Assembly: GCF_003254395.2 (NCBI RefSeq)
Contig: NC_037643.1
Coordinates: 1,454,501-1,518,500, forward strand
DNA length: 64,000 nucleotides
Direction of reading: 5' to 3'
Source of the DNA: Apis mellifera
Lineage: Eukaryota > Arthropoda > Insecta > Hymenoptera > Apidae
The position numbers were made by a program, and so were the translations under genes. The notes under the pieces were generated by a model. The model saw only the letters and a program-made list of their open reading frames with translations, was not told the DNA's origin and searched no databases. Positions 27,232 through 41,160 of the stretch are shown here, piece by piece (positions within the stretch are counted from its first letter, which is position 1; every line of letters starts with the position of its first letter).

Positions 27232-27600
27232 CCTTTTCCTTTTTCCACCCCCTCCACCCGACTCTTTTTCTCGTTCTTGCTCTCATTCCGTCTTGCTCTG
27301 TTACTCCCTCATTACATCTTTTTCCAATCGCTTTGCCCACGATCTTTCCCTTGTCCTCGTTAGTCGTCCTGACAGTGCCTATAACTTTAAATTCAGAATC
27401 AATCCAACCCGGTCAACGGAGATATATCTTCATCTGTCCAATAGAACAGCGATGGTTACAGGAATACGTTTTGAAACGGGAATTCTTGAAAGATAGATCG
27501 AACTTCATCGCTTTCGATACGCTATTATGGATAATTGAAATTCGTGTGAATACATTTTTGCGATTTTCCTCGTGTATAAAGTGAGCTGTTTATGTTGTTT
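26960..27600. promoter_or_regulatory. G+C-rich island 9 with a pyrimidine-rich block
   Basis: The left part is mixed CpG sequence (GTGACCGAGCTGTGG, GATGCAtc words). From about 27,200 to 27,360 the plus strand is strongly pyrimidine-rich, which by itself removes stop codons and explains three long overlapping frames. Confidence 0.35.
27084..27584 (+). CDS. unrecognised 166-codon ORF, the longest in the window
   Basis: The ORF runs from ATG at 27084 to TGA at 27582-27584. Residues about 50-100 are a Leu/Pro/Ser/Phe-rich stretch encoded by the pyrimidine block and probably compositional. The last 60 residues are mixed (motifs such as R-Y-I-F-I-C-P-I-E-Q-R-W and Y-V-L-K-R-E-F-L) and continue into A+T-rich DNA. 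No signal peptide or domain is recognised. A second plus frame is open across much of the same sequence, which weakens the call. Confidence 0.18.
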   Translation: MCIPLLPSCTTGMVMQKRRCILLESITSSNLALGVDGSWFHLALLNVRPSFSFFHPLHPTLFLVLALIPSCSVTPSLHLFPIALPTIFPLSSLVVLTVPITLNSESIQPGQRRYIFICPIEQRWLQEYVLKREFLKDRSNFIAFDTLLWIIEIRVNTFLRFSSCIK

Positions 27601-28010
27601 TGTTATTCGATGCAGAAAAGAGATATTTATATAAATTGATAATTTGTATTAAATTGTTTGATGGAAATACATAATGAAATAAATGCAATACGCAGACATC
27701 ATATAAATATTGGTGGCTTATTGTCTATTATATGTCTATAGATGTTTTTCAAACATTCTATTTTTTTATTATATTTTTTATTATTATCTAACATAATAAA
27801 TGAAACAAGAGAATAAGATATAGCGAGATAAACTACGTCAAACTGTACAATCAATTTTCTCGAAAATAAAGTCGAAAATAAATTTCTATATTTTCAATTT
27901 ATTTTTTTATATTGAATCTCTTTCTTTCCAATTATCAATCAATCTATAATGATATTATAAACTAAACTATTTTAAAGAAAGGATTATTCTTCAATAAATT
28001 TCTAAGATTT

Positions 28011-28048
28011 ATAAGAGTTTTTTTATAAGAGTTTTTTTTATAAGAGTT
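28011..28048. repeat. three tandem copies of ATAAGAGTTTTTTT-type unit
   Basis: ATAAGAG recurs at 28011, 28025 and 28040, each followed by a T run of variable length (14-15-bp period). Confidence 0.8.
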
Positions 28049-28780
28049 AGGTATTTATTTATTTTATCTGTAGAAAATTATATTACATTATATTATATTA
28101 ATTATTATTGATTACATTACAAAAATAAAATTTTTTATATTTTTAATATTTTTAAAATATAATGTTATTTATGAGACATCTTCTATCTTATTAGGATTTT
28201 TAAATTTTTATATTTCATTTTTATTTATAAAGAAAAAATTTTTCTAAATAAGAAAGCTTTAGAATAAAATTGAAACAAAAAATCACATATAATAAATAAT
28301 CTCTCTTAAACTTATGGAATTTTTAATTATTAAAAAACATGATCGAAAATGATTTAAAAATTAAACATACTAAATATATCAAAATATTTAAATAGATATT
28401 TAAATTTTATTCAATGAATAAAATTTTTTAATGCGTAGATGTGATTCATGAATATGATATATTATACAAAAAAAAAATGTTATTAAAAAATAAAATGTAA
28501 ATGTAATCAATATGAAGATAATAAAATTGTAAAATTTTATAAAATTATACTTGATCTGGATTATATAAGCGTTTTTTTTATAACTTTTGTATACAAGAGA
28601 ATGTTTTTTTTTTCAAATATATGATCGAATATTATACTATTTATAAAAATTATTTATAAAAGATTAAAATAATGAACTAAATGTAATGCTTCATGAGAAA
28701 AGAAAACATTATTAAGAGATGATATAGACAAATATAGTGATAATATAAAGTAATAAAATTAAAATAATAAAAGGATATAT

Positions 28781-28811
28781 AAAGCTATTTGTTAAAGCTA
28801 TTTGTTAAAGC
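28781..28811. repeat. tandem duplication of AAAGCTATTTGTT
   Basis: Two perfect 13-bp units and a 5-bp partial third copy. Confidence 0.85.
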
Positions 28812-29429
28812 AAGACACAGAAGTCTTACTTTATATATCAAATACTGATAGAAAAGATTGAAACTGAAAATATTAAAATATATTAGAAGATAATCAAGAA
28901 TATTCTTATTGAATAATGTAATTAATTAATGCCTCTATGCCATTTTTCATTTATTCATGTAAAAATAAAAAATAACAGAAACAAAACCACTGATAAAAAA
29001 TAGAAAACTTTAATATTTAATATTTAAATAGAAAAGAAAAATAAATTATGCAAATATCACGATAAAATTCTATTATATTTTTATCATGAAAGATGAGACT
29101 ATATTTATTCAAATTTATAATTTAAAAAATTGCTTCCAATTATCATTTTTGTCATTACAAAATAAATAATTATATTTTATCAAAAGGCTTCTTACAAGAA
29201 AAACAATAATTGAATATATAAACATAAATTACTTGATCACTTATTATATGTAATAATACAAGCAAATCTAAAATTGATTCTTCTTATTGAATTATGTATT
29301 AAATAAATATTATCTTTAAATTATATATTTTCCAAAAAAATAAGCCAAGATAGAATAATGTAAAATAGATAGAATATTTAGATATTCTAAATATTTTAAA
29401 TATTAAAATTAATCCCATTCATGATCACA

Positions 29430-29960
29430 CTGCTTGAAGGAACGGAAAACGTACCGACATTGAACGTGTTAAGTAAAACACTATGTCGGGCCAATGTGTT
29501 CTTGAGTGGTAAAACTCTTGTGTCATAGTAATTATCGTTTAACTCTCAATGTTTTGGTGCAGGCGAAATGACGGCGAAAGAACCGAAAGACGGTGTCATC
29601 TCGTCATCTTACTCGAGCAAATACGACGCAAATTCGATACGAGATCTTCCGCCTCAGTCAAGTCGAGAATGAGATACGGCATAGCTACACCTGGGAATAG
29701 TCGAGCTTTCTCCTTTCAAACCCTTTTCCTTCAACCTTCAGCCTCCTCCCCTCTTCTCGTGATTCTCGGGTGTCTCTTGCCCCTCTTTCACCTTCCATCT
29801 TTCCCTATCCATCCACCTGCCTTTCACGATAACGCGTCGGCCAAAGTAACACGTCGGTTTGACTGATGTCGCCTGGCGACGTAAACGCCCTCCGGGAGAT
29901 GCCTTCCGGTTTGATGGCGCAACTGTTCTCCAGCTGTCTGTTGTCCTAGAAAGACACATG
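29430..29960. promoter_or_regulatory. G+C-rich island 10
   Basis: The island contains a small ORF behind a good acceptor (listed), a pyrimidine-rich block (29,700-29,825), and a right-hand CpG-dense segment with GATGTCGCCTGGCGACG (inner inverted words GTCGCC/GGCGAC, 29,867-29,881) and an E-box CAGCTG. It is probably regulatory, perhaps with a small exon. Confidence 0.4.
29568..29672 (+). CDS. 34-codon ORF directly behind an acceptor-like site
   Basis: TTTTGGTGCAG (AG at 29561-29562) is followed five bases later by ATG at 29568. The peptide begins MTAKEPKDGV and continues with Ser/Tyr/Asp/Arg-rich residues to TGA at 29670-29672. Codon choice (GCG, CCG, TCG, GAC, TAC) looks more like coding than the flanks. 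A second frame (from ATG 29549) is also open through the same DNA, so the case is weak. It could be the first coding part of a gene spliced onward at an unseen donor, or an upstream ORF. Not recognised. Confidence 0.2.
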   Translation: MTAKEPKDGVISSSYSSKYDANSIRDLPPQSSRE

Positions 29961-31204
29961 AACTATCACACAGGCAAAGATCGGCTGATATTCTTGTTTA
30001 TCGATGTTGGCTCGATTTGATAGTTAATTTATAAATATAATATTTATTTTGTTTAATATTCGATTGATGAAAAAATAAATGTTGATTGATTTTGACAGGA
30101 ATAAATTCGGATAATACGGAAATAAATTCATTTACTATAATATATACGTATATTTAATTTTTAAATCATTTAAAATTTGAATAATTATTGTAAAACTTAA
30201 CTTCTTATGTAGTTTATTGGAAAGTGTTTTTTTAATATTATCTTTTGAAATAATAGGTAATTTTATTAATCATTCTATAATTATTTTAATATATGTTATC
30301 TTGTACTTTAAAGTTTGATCAAATTTAATAAACTGTTTATGTATATTCACTTACGAAATTTATTTCAAAATTATAGAAAATGTTTTTCTCACGCATAATT
30401 ATATTTATATCTTCTTTATATATTCTATAATTGAAAATACATTTTATCATAAACAATGATAAAATGATTATTTGGAATTGTTTATCTTATCACGTTCAAA
30501 AAGTGATAAATTTTAAGATTTGGATTCTTTTTAAGATAATAAATTTTTCTTTAAGAATTATGAATTCCTTGATATGGAAAATTCTTTCTTCTAGAATAAT
30601 TTTGTTTACTTCATTTAATATTTTACAGCTATTATGAAAATTTATTACTGATTCAAATATGAAAAAGAATATTAGATTATCAATATAAAAAATTTATTTA
30701 TTATTATTTTTTTTATTATTTTTTTATATATAATAATTTTCATGTTTCGTTAGTACTGTTCACTTTTATTGTACTGATAATTCAAAATTGTACTAATTTA
30801 TATATTTTTCACTTGAATAGAAAAGAAAGAAAAAAGTATAATATATATAATATATATAATAAAATAAAATATGATTGAAAAAAATAAAATAGAATTTAAA
30901 AAATATAAACGGAATTTGTAATTATAAATGACATGGTCTTATAAAAGATTAAACAAATAAAAGCTTTATGCTTACAATACATTCAAAATAAGAAATATAA
31001 TATATTAATATAGATTATATTAATTCATAATTAAATCTTACAAGAAAATTTATAATCATATCAAAAATTTAAATTACTATTAAATTAATAATGTAATACA
31101 AATAAATGATAAGGAAACTTATTTAGAAAACTCGTTTAAAAAATATTTTGTTATAATTTATTTTTACTAAATGTATATTAGAGTTATAATCTATATATAA
31201 TAGA

Positions 31205-31244
<40 letters not shown>

Positions 31245-32820
31245 TTTTAAAAATTAAGAACGTTAATATTACATAACATATAAATTTAAAGCTTTCAAGG
31301 TTATGTAATAAATAACATAAATACATAATATTATGTCTTTTATATAATGCATTGTAGTTGAATCTGATTTTTCATTCTTGTTAGTTAGTTACAGTAATAC
31401 GAACGACAATTTGTCTTCTTCAAAAGACAACATTATTTTCTCTCTATTCCTGGCAATTGAATGTAAACAGGTTTTCATTTCTTTTCATAGTTTAACAATT
31501 TTATTCCATATCCACTTACATAAACTAACCAGGAAATTTCATTTCCTATTTCCTACGTATAAAACGTCGACCTCGTCTTATTTAACGTTTTATAAAAAGA
31601 ATCACTAGAATTAGAAAGTATTTAAGCATTTTCTTATTTTTACTTTTAATCACAAATTTCAACTCAATTTTATTTTATTTCATTTTATTTTATTTTTCAT
31701 TTAAAGTTAAAAGTAATTGATTTCGTTTTATCTAATATTTTAAAAATTTTATATTTTAAAAATTATAAGAAAATATAATTAATTTCAGTAAAAATTACAA
31801 AAGAAACAAGAAAAAAATATATGTTAGATTTAATTTTTAGAAGAATAGATTTGTAATTGTGATTACATGAAACATAAATATTCATATAAAATGAATTCTC
31901 TTTATTTTTTTAAGTATAATTTGAGTTTTAATTTTAATTTTATGAGGTAGGAAAATAGTCACAGAATGTCAATGGAATTGATAAAAAAAATTTAATATTA
32001 TATTTTTTTATTTTTATAAATGAAAAAATAATATATAAACATAGAAGATTCTTTCTTTTCAAGATATAAATATTTCGAATTACACGAGGATATCTTAACA
32101 GGAATTTAAATCATGGCAAAAGAAAATAATTGTCTTTATTTGATTTAAATCTTTTTAATTTTTATTTATGGAAATATTTTAAAAATTTAATTTATAATAA
32201 CAATACTTATAATTTGGTACTTAAAAAACAATATAGTAACACTTAAAAACTGGATTATTGTTGAATGTGAAAAAATTCAGAATATAGAAAATAAATTCAG
32301 AAATTTTTGAAATCTTTGATAATCTTTAAAATATCAATGCGAAACATATATTGCAAAAGAGAATCATTTTCAAATATTTTGAAATATACCAAAGAATATA
32401 CCAAAATTTCCTTGGCATTGTATAAAATTTCCAGATTTTTCTATTTAAGAAATATTTCCAAATAAATTCAAAAGATAAAAAAAATTATGAAAATTTGAAA
32501 GTCGAGTTCATTGTTTTAAATTAAAAATAAAAATTGCTGTATAATTCATAAGCTTTCATTAAAATCAAAATATTTAAATAAAATATTAGATAAATTCTTC
32601 TAAAACAATATTGGAATACTTTCCTAAGTTATTATTCAACATAATGTAAAATGAAAAAAATATTTAATATCATCTATTTCCAATATGAATATAACTATAA
32701 TTCAATTAGACGTAATAATTACTCGATAAATTATTTTTCATCAAACGATGAAAATAATTTAGCCAAAAGTTTATCAGTCGTTTTTTCGAAAAGAGAGAAC
32801 TTTCATGTTCCCTTTCAAAT
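29961..32820. other. A+T-rich spacer with a (TA)n run
   Basis: No gene is supported. A 68-codon Ile/Phe-rich frame at 30,431 fits A+T composition. The (TA)n run is listed separately. Confidence 0.65.
31211..31241. repeat. (TA)n microsatellite, about 31 bp
   Basis: A perfect TA run. It creates an artificial Ile-Tyr repeat in the minus-strand frame across it. Confidence 0.95.
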
Positions 32821-32829
32821 TATCGCCCA

Positions 32830-33400
32830 ATTTGAACAAATTTCCCGATGAATGCAATCTTCTTCCGTATTGCTGGACACGCTGAAGACATCAGAAGAAA
32901 TTCGCGTTTCACGCATCGACGATGTTTCTCGAATACGCTCGCTCAAAGTGGGCGAAACTTTTTATCGGAATCCCCTTGCTTCCGATTCCAGAGATATTCC
33001 TTGCTGAGAGATAAGAGCATGCTTCTTCGGTCGTTGACTCGTCGGTAAAATATTATTTCCGCCTGCACTCGCCCGCTCTCGTCCTTCCTAAAGCATCATG
33101 TCTCGCGCGCAACGCAAAAGGACCGTCGCTCCTCATCCTACATCTCTTTTTCTTTTTTTTTTTCTTCTTCTTCTTTTTTCTTTTTTTTTTTTTTTTTTAT
33201 GAACTGAAGAGCGAGGGTGGATCAAAAGGACGCGGCTTCTCGGTGGGACGCTCATATGGGAATACACAATGCGGGAGCGTAATGGTAAACGTGCTGTCAA
33301 AACTATACACGGCTTCAGATCTATCCACACTTTGCAAGCAAGGGTTTTTGGCGTCGGTAAAGTACACAAACCGACCCTTGATTGATTTTTATTTTACTCT
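32830..33400. promoter_or_regulatory. G+C-rich island 11 with a polypyrimidine tract
   Basis: CpG-bearing sequence flanks a 56-nt T/C-only tract (about 33,144-33,199). Right of it, GACGCTC at about 33,247 and GAGCGT at about 33,275 form an inverted pair around a CATATG E-box. The 66-codon plus frame from ATG 32,848 is Arg/Ser/Phe-rich and not recognised. Confidence 0.35.
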
Positions 33401-33455
33401 TTGTTCTTTGTTTCTGAATATTTACGTGTATTTGTGTATGACATAGAAATGAATT

Positions 33456-33462
<7 letters not shown>

Positions 33463-33527
<65 letters not shown>
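33463..33527. repeat. (TA)n microsatellite, about 65 bp
   Basis: A perfect TA run followed by TGTG and TATATG slips. Confidence 0.95.
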
Positions 33528-33529
<2 letters not shown>

Positions 33530-33531
<2 letters not shown>

Positions 33532-35440
33532 ATATGTATATGTTAAAATGATATATCGAAAGTAGTAAATTTTGGAATCTAAGTAAATATCTTCAAATAA
33601 TTAAATATGAAAAATAAATATAAATGTTATAACAATAATATTTTAAATATCTTATCTATTTTAAATTTTTACATTATATTTTTCTATTAAAATTTTATTT
33701 CTTTGTTAATTAATAAAATTGAAATTATTAATATAGAAATATTGAAATATTATACATTAAATAATGTTCCAATAATTAAAAAAGTTTTTTTAAAAATTAA
33801 TTTTAATCTAAGAATAGTCTTATCTAATTTAACAATATTTTGTCCCAGAATCATTTCATTAGAAACAGTTCATAAATATTTATCTAGTCAAATGCCATTT
33901 GCTAGCATTGTAGTTAAATATTTTGATAAAAATAATTAAATTTTATTAGTAAAATCCATATTAATGCAAAATATTAATAATAATTAATAATGAAAAAAGA
34001 TTTATAAAATCACATAAAACTAAAATAATTAAACATGAATTAAAAATTAATATAAATATTTATTATCTTTAATAAATGATCATTAATTAAAAATATAATA
34101 ATAATATTAAGCATAAAAATAAGAAATACAAAAAATATAACTATATATTGATTAATAATGATATAAGTGAAATATCAAAGGAAATAATAAAATCAATAGC
34201 AAAAAATTAAAATTTGTATCAATATCACATTCTTGTAATGAATTTTTATTTTTTTAAAAATGCGTAAAATAATTGATTTACTAAAACTTATATAAATAAA
34301 AAATACGAAAACTATAAGAGATTTACGATAATAATTATTTAAACTTAAACTTGAGAAAAACAAATAATTCACAGAAGATATATTTTTAATGATTTGATTA
34401 CATATTCTTAACTTCAAAATTCTTGAAAGGATTAAGAAGTATCAGGGATGCTTTATAAATCTCATGGATTTTTCACGAGATCCGGTAAAGATTACTATCC
34501 TTTGATCCAGATAAGATATATGGCTAACAGGTCGTCTGATGCACTCTCTTTTAAAAATCGTGGATCTCCTCTGAGATTGAATTTCAATTTCAATTTTAAT
34601 AAATGTCAATTAATACGTTTTTCTCATAAAATATCGGAAAATAGTTTGTCTTTAGAGCAGAACAAAAGCCAACGAAAAATAAAAAAAATTCAAATAGGAT
34701 AAGATTGTTTTGAAGCATGATATTGTAATTTGAATGAAAAAATTTTTGTTTCAGTATTTTTTGATATAATAATAATTATTATTTATATATATAATAATTA
34801 TTATTAATTATAAATAAACATATATACATATACATTAAATCATAAAAATAATATAGATTTCGACTATTAGATAATATCAATATTGCATCGAAGCAAATTT
34901 GCATTATTTCGAATATCTATTATAATATATAGTTTGTTGTTTACTCTTATATTTATTGCTATCGAATTATAAGAATTTATTTAAAATTTCTCTGTTACCA
35001 ACAATAAAAATATATATATACAAGAATTTAAAAAAAAATTGAGATAAAGCTTTGCTATAAAAATATAAGTTTTGTATAAAAAATAAATAAAGATTGTTCC
35101 ATTTCGTATATATTTTTAATATATTTAATATTTAAATAAACTTTTATTCAATATAAAAGGAAAATTGCATTATTAAATTTTGTATTATATCTTTCAAAAG
35201 TTAATTTTCTTTTAAGAAATAATAATTTTTTAAATTTATTTTTACTTTTTATCTTTTTCTCATATCCAACATATCTACAAAATAATTCAAATTCTTACAA
35301 CGAGAATAGAAAATAGAAAATTTTCTTAAAATATTAGAAAATTTAATTCTCAAAATCTAATATTAATACAAACAATTTCAAATCTAAATTTTTATAAGTA
35401 ATTTTTAAATTCATCTAATAACTTATTTTCTTCGAGAAAT
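33530..35440. other. A+T-rich spacer
   Basis: No recognisable gene. A G+C-richer patch at 34,440-34,600 contains an 84-codon frame (34,448-34,702 +) whose second half turns Asn/Phe/Lys-rich. I read it as chance. An AT inverted block lies near 34,770-34,810. Confidence 0.6.
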
Positions 35441-35678
35441 CCTCTTAAGCTACAACAATAGAATTGTATTTCCCCCATTGAGTTTCACTGCTAAAAGTGA
35501 TTTCGATAAAAGAATTAATACATCGATTATCCCGACGGATAAGGGATTGTGCGCGAATGTTTGCCATCTAAAAGGGAGATGAAAGATTTCTATCTATCCG
35601 CATTGGTCCATTTGACGACTGGTTCGCCTCCGTTCGGATATTTGCTCCCGTAATCTTTTTATCCTTTTCCTCGTGTTC

Positions 35679-35909
35679 ATGGTCTGTGAAATAGAGGAAA
35701 AGAAAAAGGCGGAAGAGCACGGTATCCAACCAGCCAAGGAGCAATACCGTCCTTCAGACGACTGCTCATCTTCAGAGGACATCAGTTCCTCCGTCGCCTT
35801 TGCAATCTCTCTGTTCCATCCTTCTCCCATCCTTCAGTACGCCATCTTTTTCTATCCAACGTTTGCTCTCCCTCTCCGAGCGAAAGAGTATCCTCGGACT
35901 GTAAATTAG
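35679..35909 (+). CDS. unrecognised 76-codon ORF
   Basis: The ORF runs from ATG at 35679 to TAG at 35907-35909. The first 35 residues are charged and low in hydrophobics (Glu/Lys-rich, then an acidic Ser-Asp-Asp-Cys-Ser-Ser-Ser-Glu-Asp patch that could be a casein-kinase-2-type site). The rest is hydrophobic and Phe/Pro-rich. Minus-strand frames overlap it throughout. Not recognised. Confidence 0.17.
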   Translation: MVCEIEEKKKAEEHGIQPAKEQYRPSDDCSSSEDISSSVAFAISLFHPSPILQYAIFFYPTFALPLRAKEYPRTVN

Positions 35910-36091
35910 TCCGAGATCTCGAGAAAGAAGAATCGTGTGTCCCCTTTTAGCAAGCGTACACGCGACTCGTTGCAACATCATCCCTCGGCTTTGCTCCATG
36001 ACCCCCTCTAACGCAGTTATGCCAGAACGTCGTAAATAAACTGCGCACGTAGCACCTCCTTGCCAGAAGCGTAGCAACAGTTTGTAGTTGT

Positions 36092-36310
36092 ATGAACCGG
36101 GCGATGCGGTTTGTTTTGCTGGCCTACTTTCTTACACGGTGGTTGCCACTCTCCTTTGAAGGTCCGATCGAAAGTGGCTGCATCTTTCTTGGTCCGAGGT
36201 CAATACAACCCGTTGAACCTTGCCAAAGAACATTGATCCCGATTCTTGGAATGGCCAGTGAAAGTAAAGAAGAAGTAAGCAAGATCATAACGCGACTACG
36301 CATCAAATGA
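36092..36310 (+). CDS. unrecognised 72-codon ORF with a signal-peptide-like start
   Basis: ATG at 36092. The N-terminus has two Arg before a hydrophobic core (F-V-L-L-A-Y-F-L) and a Trp-Leu-Pro-Leu tail, which is the layout of a signal peptide or signal anchor. Three Cys follow within 20 residues of one another in the middle. A donor-like GAAGAA|GTAAGC lies near the end, so it could also be the 3' part of an exon ending at about 36,273. The minus strand is open over most of the same DNA. Confidence 0.2.
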   Translation: MNRAMRFVLLAYFLTRWLPLSFEGPIESGCIFLGPRSIQPVEPCQRTLIPILGMASESKEEVSKIITRLRIK

Positions 36311-36330
36311 CAAACGTTCCGTATCGACTT

Positions 36331-37650
36331 TTGCTTGAAGCTTCTTTATTCTTAAAAGGTATACATTTTATAGAGAAAAAAGAGTAGAAGAATTTATTAT
36401 TATTATTGTATTATGATTCGTTGAAAACGAAAGTGAAATTAAATATATAAAAACATGAACAAAATATAGAAATAGAAAAGAAATAACAGATTAGCTAGCT
36501 AATAGAACAAAGAAATATATTAGATTTATTGAAAAATATTATTTTAAATATTGTTTATTAAAAGCGAAATCATATTATTTAAAATAAAATTGTTAATAAC
36601 AAAGACAAAATTATTAAAATAATAGTGATATATATTAAATGACATATAGAATTTATTAAATAAGATTCATTCAAATTGTTTGAAGAATCATATTATTTAT
36701 TCTGCTAGAAATATTTACATAACGATTTTTTATTATCTGGTTTGATTTTTTATTGTTTTCGATTTCTAAAAAATTGGAAAAAATATTGAGATATTTATAA
36801 TAGTAATTTACTTTATATATGATACTTTAATGAAATGAACTTTTTTACAATAAAAATAAAAATTTGATGGAAAGTCAAAGACAATGAAAATTTTACTTGA
36901 AACTCATATATATATGTATATTGTATATAAATTTGCCATTATTTCAGCATAAAATTAAAAATATAGAAAAGAAATGACTATATTAACTATAATTAAATAT
37001 ACTATATTAACTATATTAATTAATAGAACAAAGAAAAATATTAGTATGATAATGATAAAATAAATGTTATTTGTTGAAAATAATATAACTTATTTGTTGA
37101 AAAATTTTCCTAAATGCTCATCTATAAAAGTTCTTATATTTTATAAAATATATTTTATAAATAAAAAAGATTACTCTTTGAGATTTAAATTGATCCTTAA
37201 AATAAATATTTTATAGAAGTTGTATGCTAGATAATTTTCACTGTGACATAATTGATTTGTATGTAATATCATACTTAAATCAAATTTATATAGAATATTA
37301 TAATATGTTTATACAAGTTCAATTTTTTCATACTATTTTATATATTAATTTTGTAATAAGATAAAGCATATGTATTATTTTGTTATATAATAATTGATAA
37401 TAATTTTGTTAATATACAAAATTATATACAAAATAATAAACTAACTATTTTGATACAGAATACTGATTTTGCAATATTATATTTATAAATACAATATTTA
37501 TTTCAATGAAAATTCTATATGATTTTTTTATATGCTATAAACTGTATTCTATATGTGTATATTCAATATATTTATTAACAAATATAATAAAAATATCATA
37601 AAGATTATGATAAAAACAAACTAAATTTAATATAGTTGTAAACCATAATT
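36331..37650. other. A+T-rich spacer
   Basis: No gene, no inverted ends and no long microsatellite were found. Confidence 0.7.
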
Positions 37651-37659
37651 TTTTAGAAT

Positions 37660-38060
37660 CGTTTGTTCAGAAAGTATTTTGCAAGGTTTTCGAAGAATAA
37701 CATTTACTCGTTGATATAAAGTTTCAAGCAAAATCCATTGCCATTCTATTACATAGAACATGATGAAATATTATTATTCTTTGTAGACGAAATGTACGTT
37801 TTCGGTATTGTTATTTTTAGCGGCAACGAGAGCTTGCATTGTTGCAAGTTGTTGCAAAACAATTTTTAGTGCATAAAATATAAAGTTTTCTGTCGCAGAA
37901 CGAATCTGCTACATCTTTTGTAAGAAACTTAGCGTTTGTGATAAATGAATTTACCGTGCAAAGTATATAACCATCTAATGCGTTAATTAAAAAACTTTTC
38001 TCGACTTTTACAACTCGTTACAACGATATCATTCTCTTGAAATTATTATAGTGAAAAAAC
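37660..38060. promoter_or_regulatory. moderately G+C-richer island 13
   Basis: It holds three TTGCA words at 37834, 37842 and 37852 (TTGCATTGTTGCAAGTTG then TTGCAA), resembling C/EBP-type half-sites in tight array. No open frame of interest. Confidence 0.3.
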
Positions 38061-38740
38061 TTTAACGCAAGCTTCAACAAAAGAAACTGCTACGATAATT
38101 TATTTATTTTTTTCGTTTCTTTTTTTTTTTTCTTATTTTAAAAACATTTTTATCAAAAAATTCTATGTAAATTCATTTCACTTTTTTATAAAATGATAAA
38201 TTTTTTAATCAAATAATTTTATAATATATGAAAAGAGAAATTTAATGATATATTTTTATGCAGAATTTTCACTTAAATTAAGTTAGCTTACATTAAATTA
38301 ATTTAAATTAAATAATGATATTCAAAAATTAAAATTATACCAAAGTCGAATAATCTCGAGATTGATGCAATTAGGATTTATTAGAGAGAATTTTTGAACA
38401 ATTTTTAAACTATTATTAATTAAAATTGTACTTATTAAAAACTTTCACAATAAATATTAAACAAAAATTTAAAAATATATATAATTAAAATATATTATAA
38501 ATATATATATATCTATAAGAATAGATTATTTTAATGATTGAAAAAATAATCAAATTACAATAGGACAGATCTATTTCAGCAATTATTATTATCAAAATAC
38601 TTTCCTATGTAAATCTAAAATATATTTTGAAAATATAATAAAATAAAAATTATTTTCTAATTTTTTGCAATTTCTGCAAAACTATTAGTATATTTACAGT
38701 TTTCTATTGATGTTTTATGAATGAATAATATTTTGTTTAT
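38061..38740. other. A+T-rich spacer
   Basis: Nothing identified. Confidence 0.65.
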
Positions 38741-39130
38741 AAAGATCGTGAAATGATTATTGTACCAGGCACTCGTTTAAAATTTATATCGATGAATCGA
38801 TTATATGAATGGTCTTGAATATTTCACTCCCGTATTTTCAATTATACTGTTTTATTGTTTTATTGTTCTCGTTGCGATCGATTTCGAATTATGCTAATAA
38901 ATTCTCTTGCAACTTAACTCCCGGAAGAACTAATTATAACTTTTCTAATTCCTCCCACTTCTAATTACGGGAAAATCGCGACTGAACATTTACGACGATT
39001 TCAGATTGAAACTGTAAATTCATTCGTCGGATTATTGATTCAACAGTCAGGAAACTTACTGAATGATCTGCCCTGAAAACGTCCCCATTTAGCTTGAAAT
39101 TAGTTCACACAATTTCATGAGAGTTAATTA
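38741..39130. promoter_or_regulatory. moderately G+C-richer island 14
   Basis: Contains several ATTA/TAAT words among CG-containing sequence (CTAATTATAAC, CTAATTACGGG). No frame is worth calling. Probably non-coding. Confidence 0.3.
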
Positions 39131-40676
<1,546 letters not shown>

Positions 40677-40739
40677 TATAAAACTATTCTTATTTAATAT
40701 TATTTAACATTGCTTTTTTTATCTTCTATAATTATCTCT

Positions 40740-41160
40740 GAACGCAGACAAACTTTTTGAAACATTATCTCCCCAATCTTCTTTATTTAAGATCAACAAT
40801 GATACGTACTTCTCGCTAATCAAACTTTCCGTTTAACTTATATTTGTCATTGAACACAACAAAGGCATGTCTACAATCATCAGACAATTCCCTTCCGAGT
40901 TATTTTATCCAAAAGTTAATTGAATAGCTGCCATGCCAACAAGATACTTAAAACGGTTCCCATCTAACTGGTTTCGATGCTATTGTATATCTAACGTCTA
41001 ATTGTAAATGCGACGCGTTCACCTACCCATGCTCTTCGTTCAATTGTTTGCAACACGTTAATGAATCCTGGTTATGTACTGTTCGCTTATCGAATCATGT
41101 GTTCTATACCTTTACTATGATCATATAGTTGATCGAAATATTTGAGTAAATGTGATGACA
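40740..41160. promoter_or_regulatory. moderately G+C-richer island 15
   Basis: The sequence includes GTTAATTGAATAGCTGCCATGCC, ACGTCTAATTGTAAATGCGACGCG and CACGTTAATGAATCC. TAAT cores mixed with CpG words and no open frame suggest a conserved non-coding block. Confidence 0.35.

Larger units (their letters stand above)
27601..29430. other. A+T-rich spacer with short tandem duplications
   Basis: No gene is seen. Two small slippage repeats are listed separately (28,011 and 28,781). Confidence 0.65.
35450..36330. promoter_or_regulatory. G+C-rich island 12, one of the two largest
   Basis: About 880 bp of CpG-bearing sequence with ORFs open on both strands. The left part (35,490-35,640) has ACATCGATTATCCCGACGGATAAGGG and GCGCGAATG-like words typical of the regulatory islands here. 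The middle carries a pyrimidine-rich stretch. Confidence 0.35.

Noticed and set aside
31123..31326. 67-codon minus ORF with an Ile-Tyr repeat
   Set aside because: The repeat is the (TA)n microsatellite read as codons, and there is no other coding sign.
33133..33369. 78-codon minus ORF ending in a Lys/Arg-rich tail
   Set aside because: The tail is the T/C-only tract read in reverse. Not a nuclear localisation signal of a real protein.
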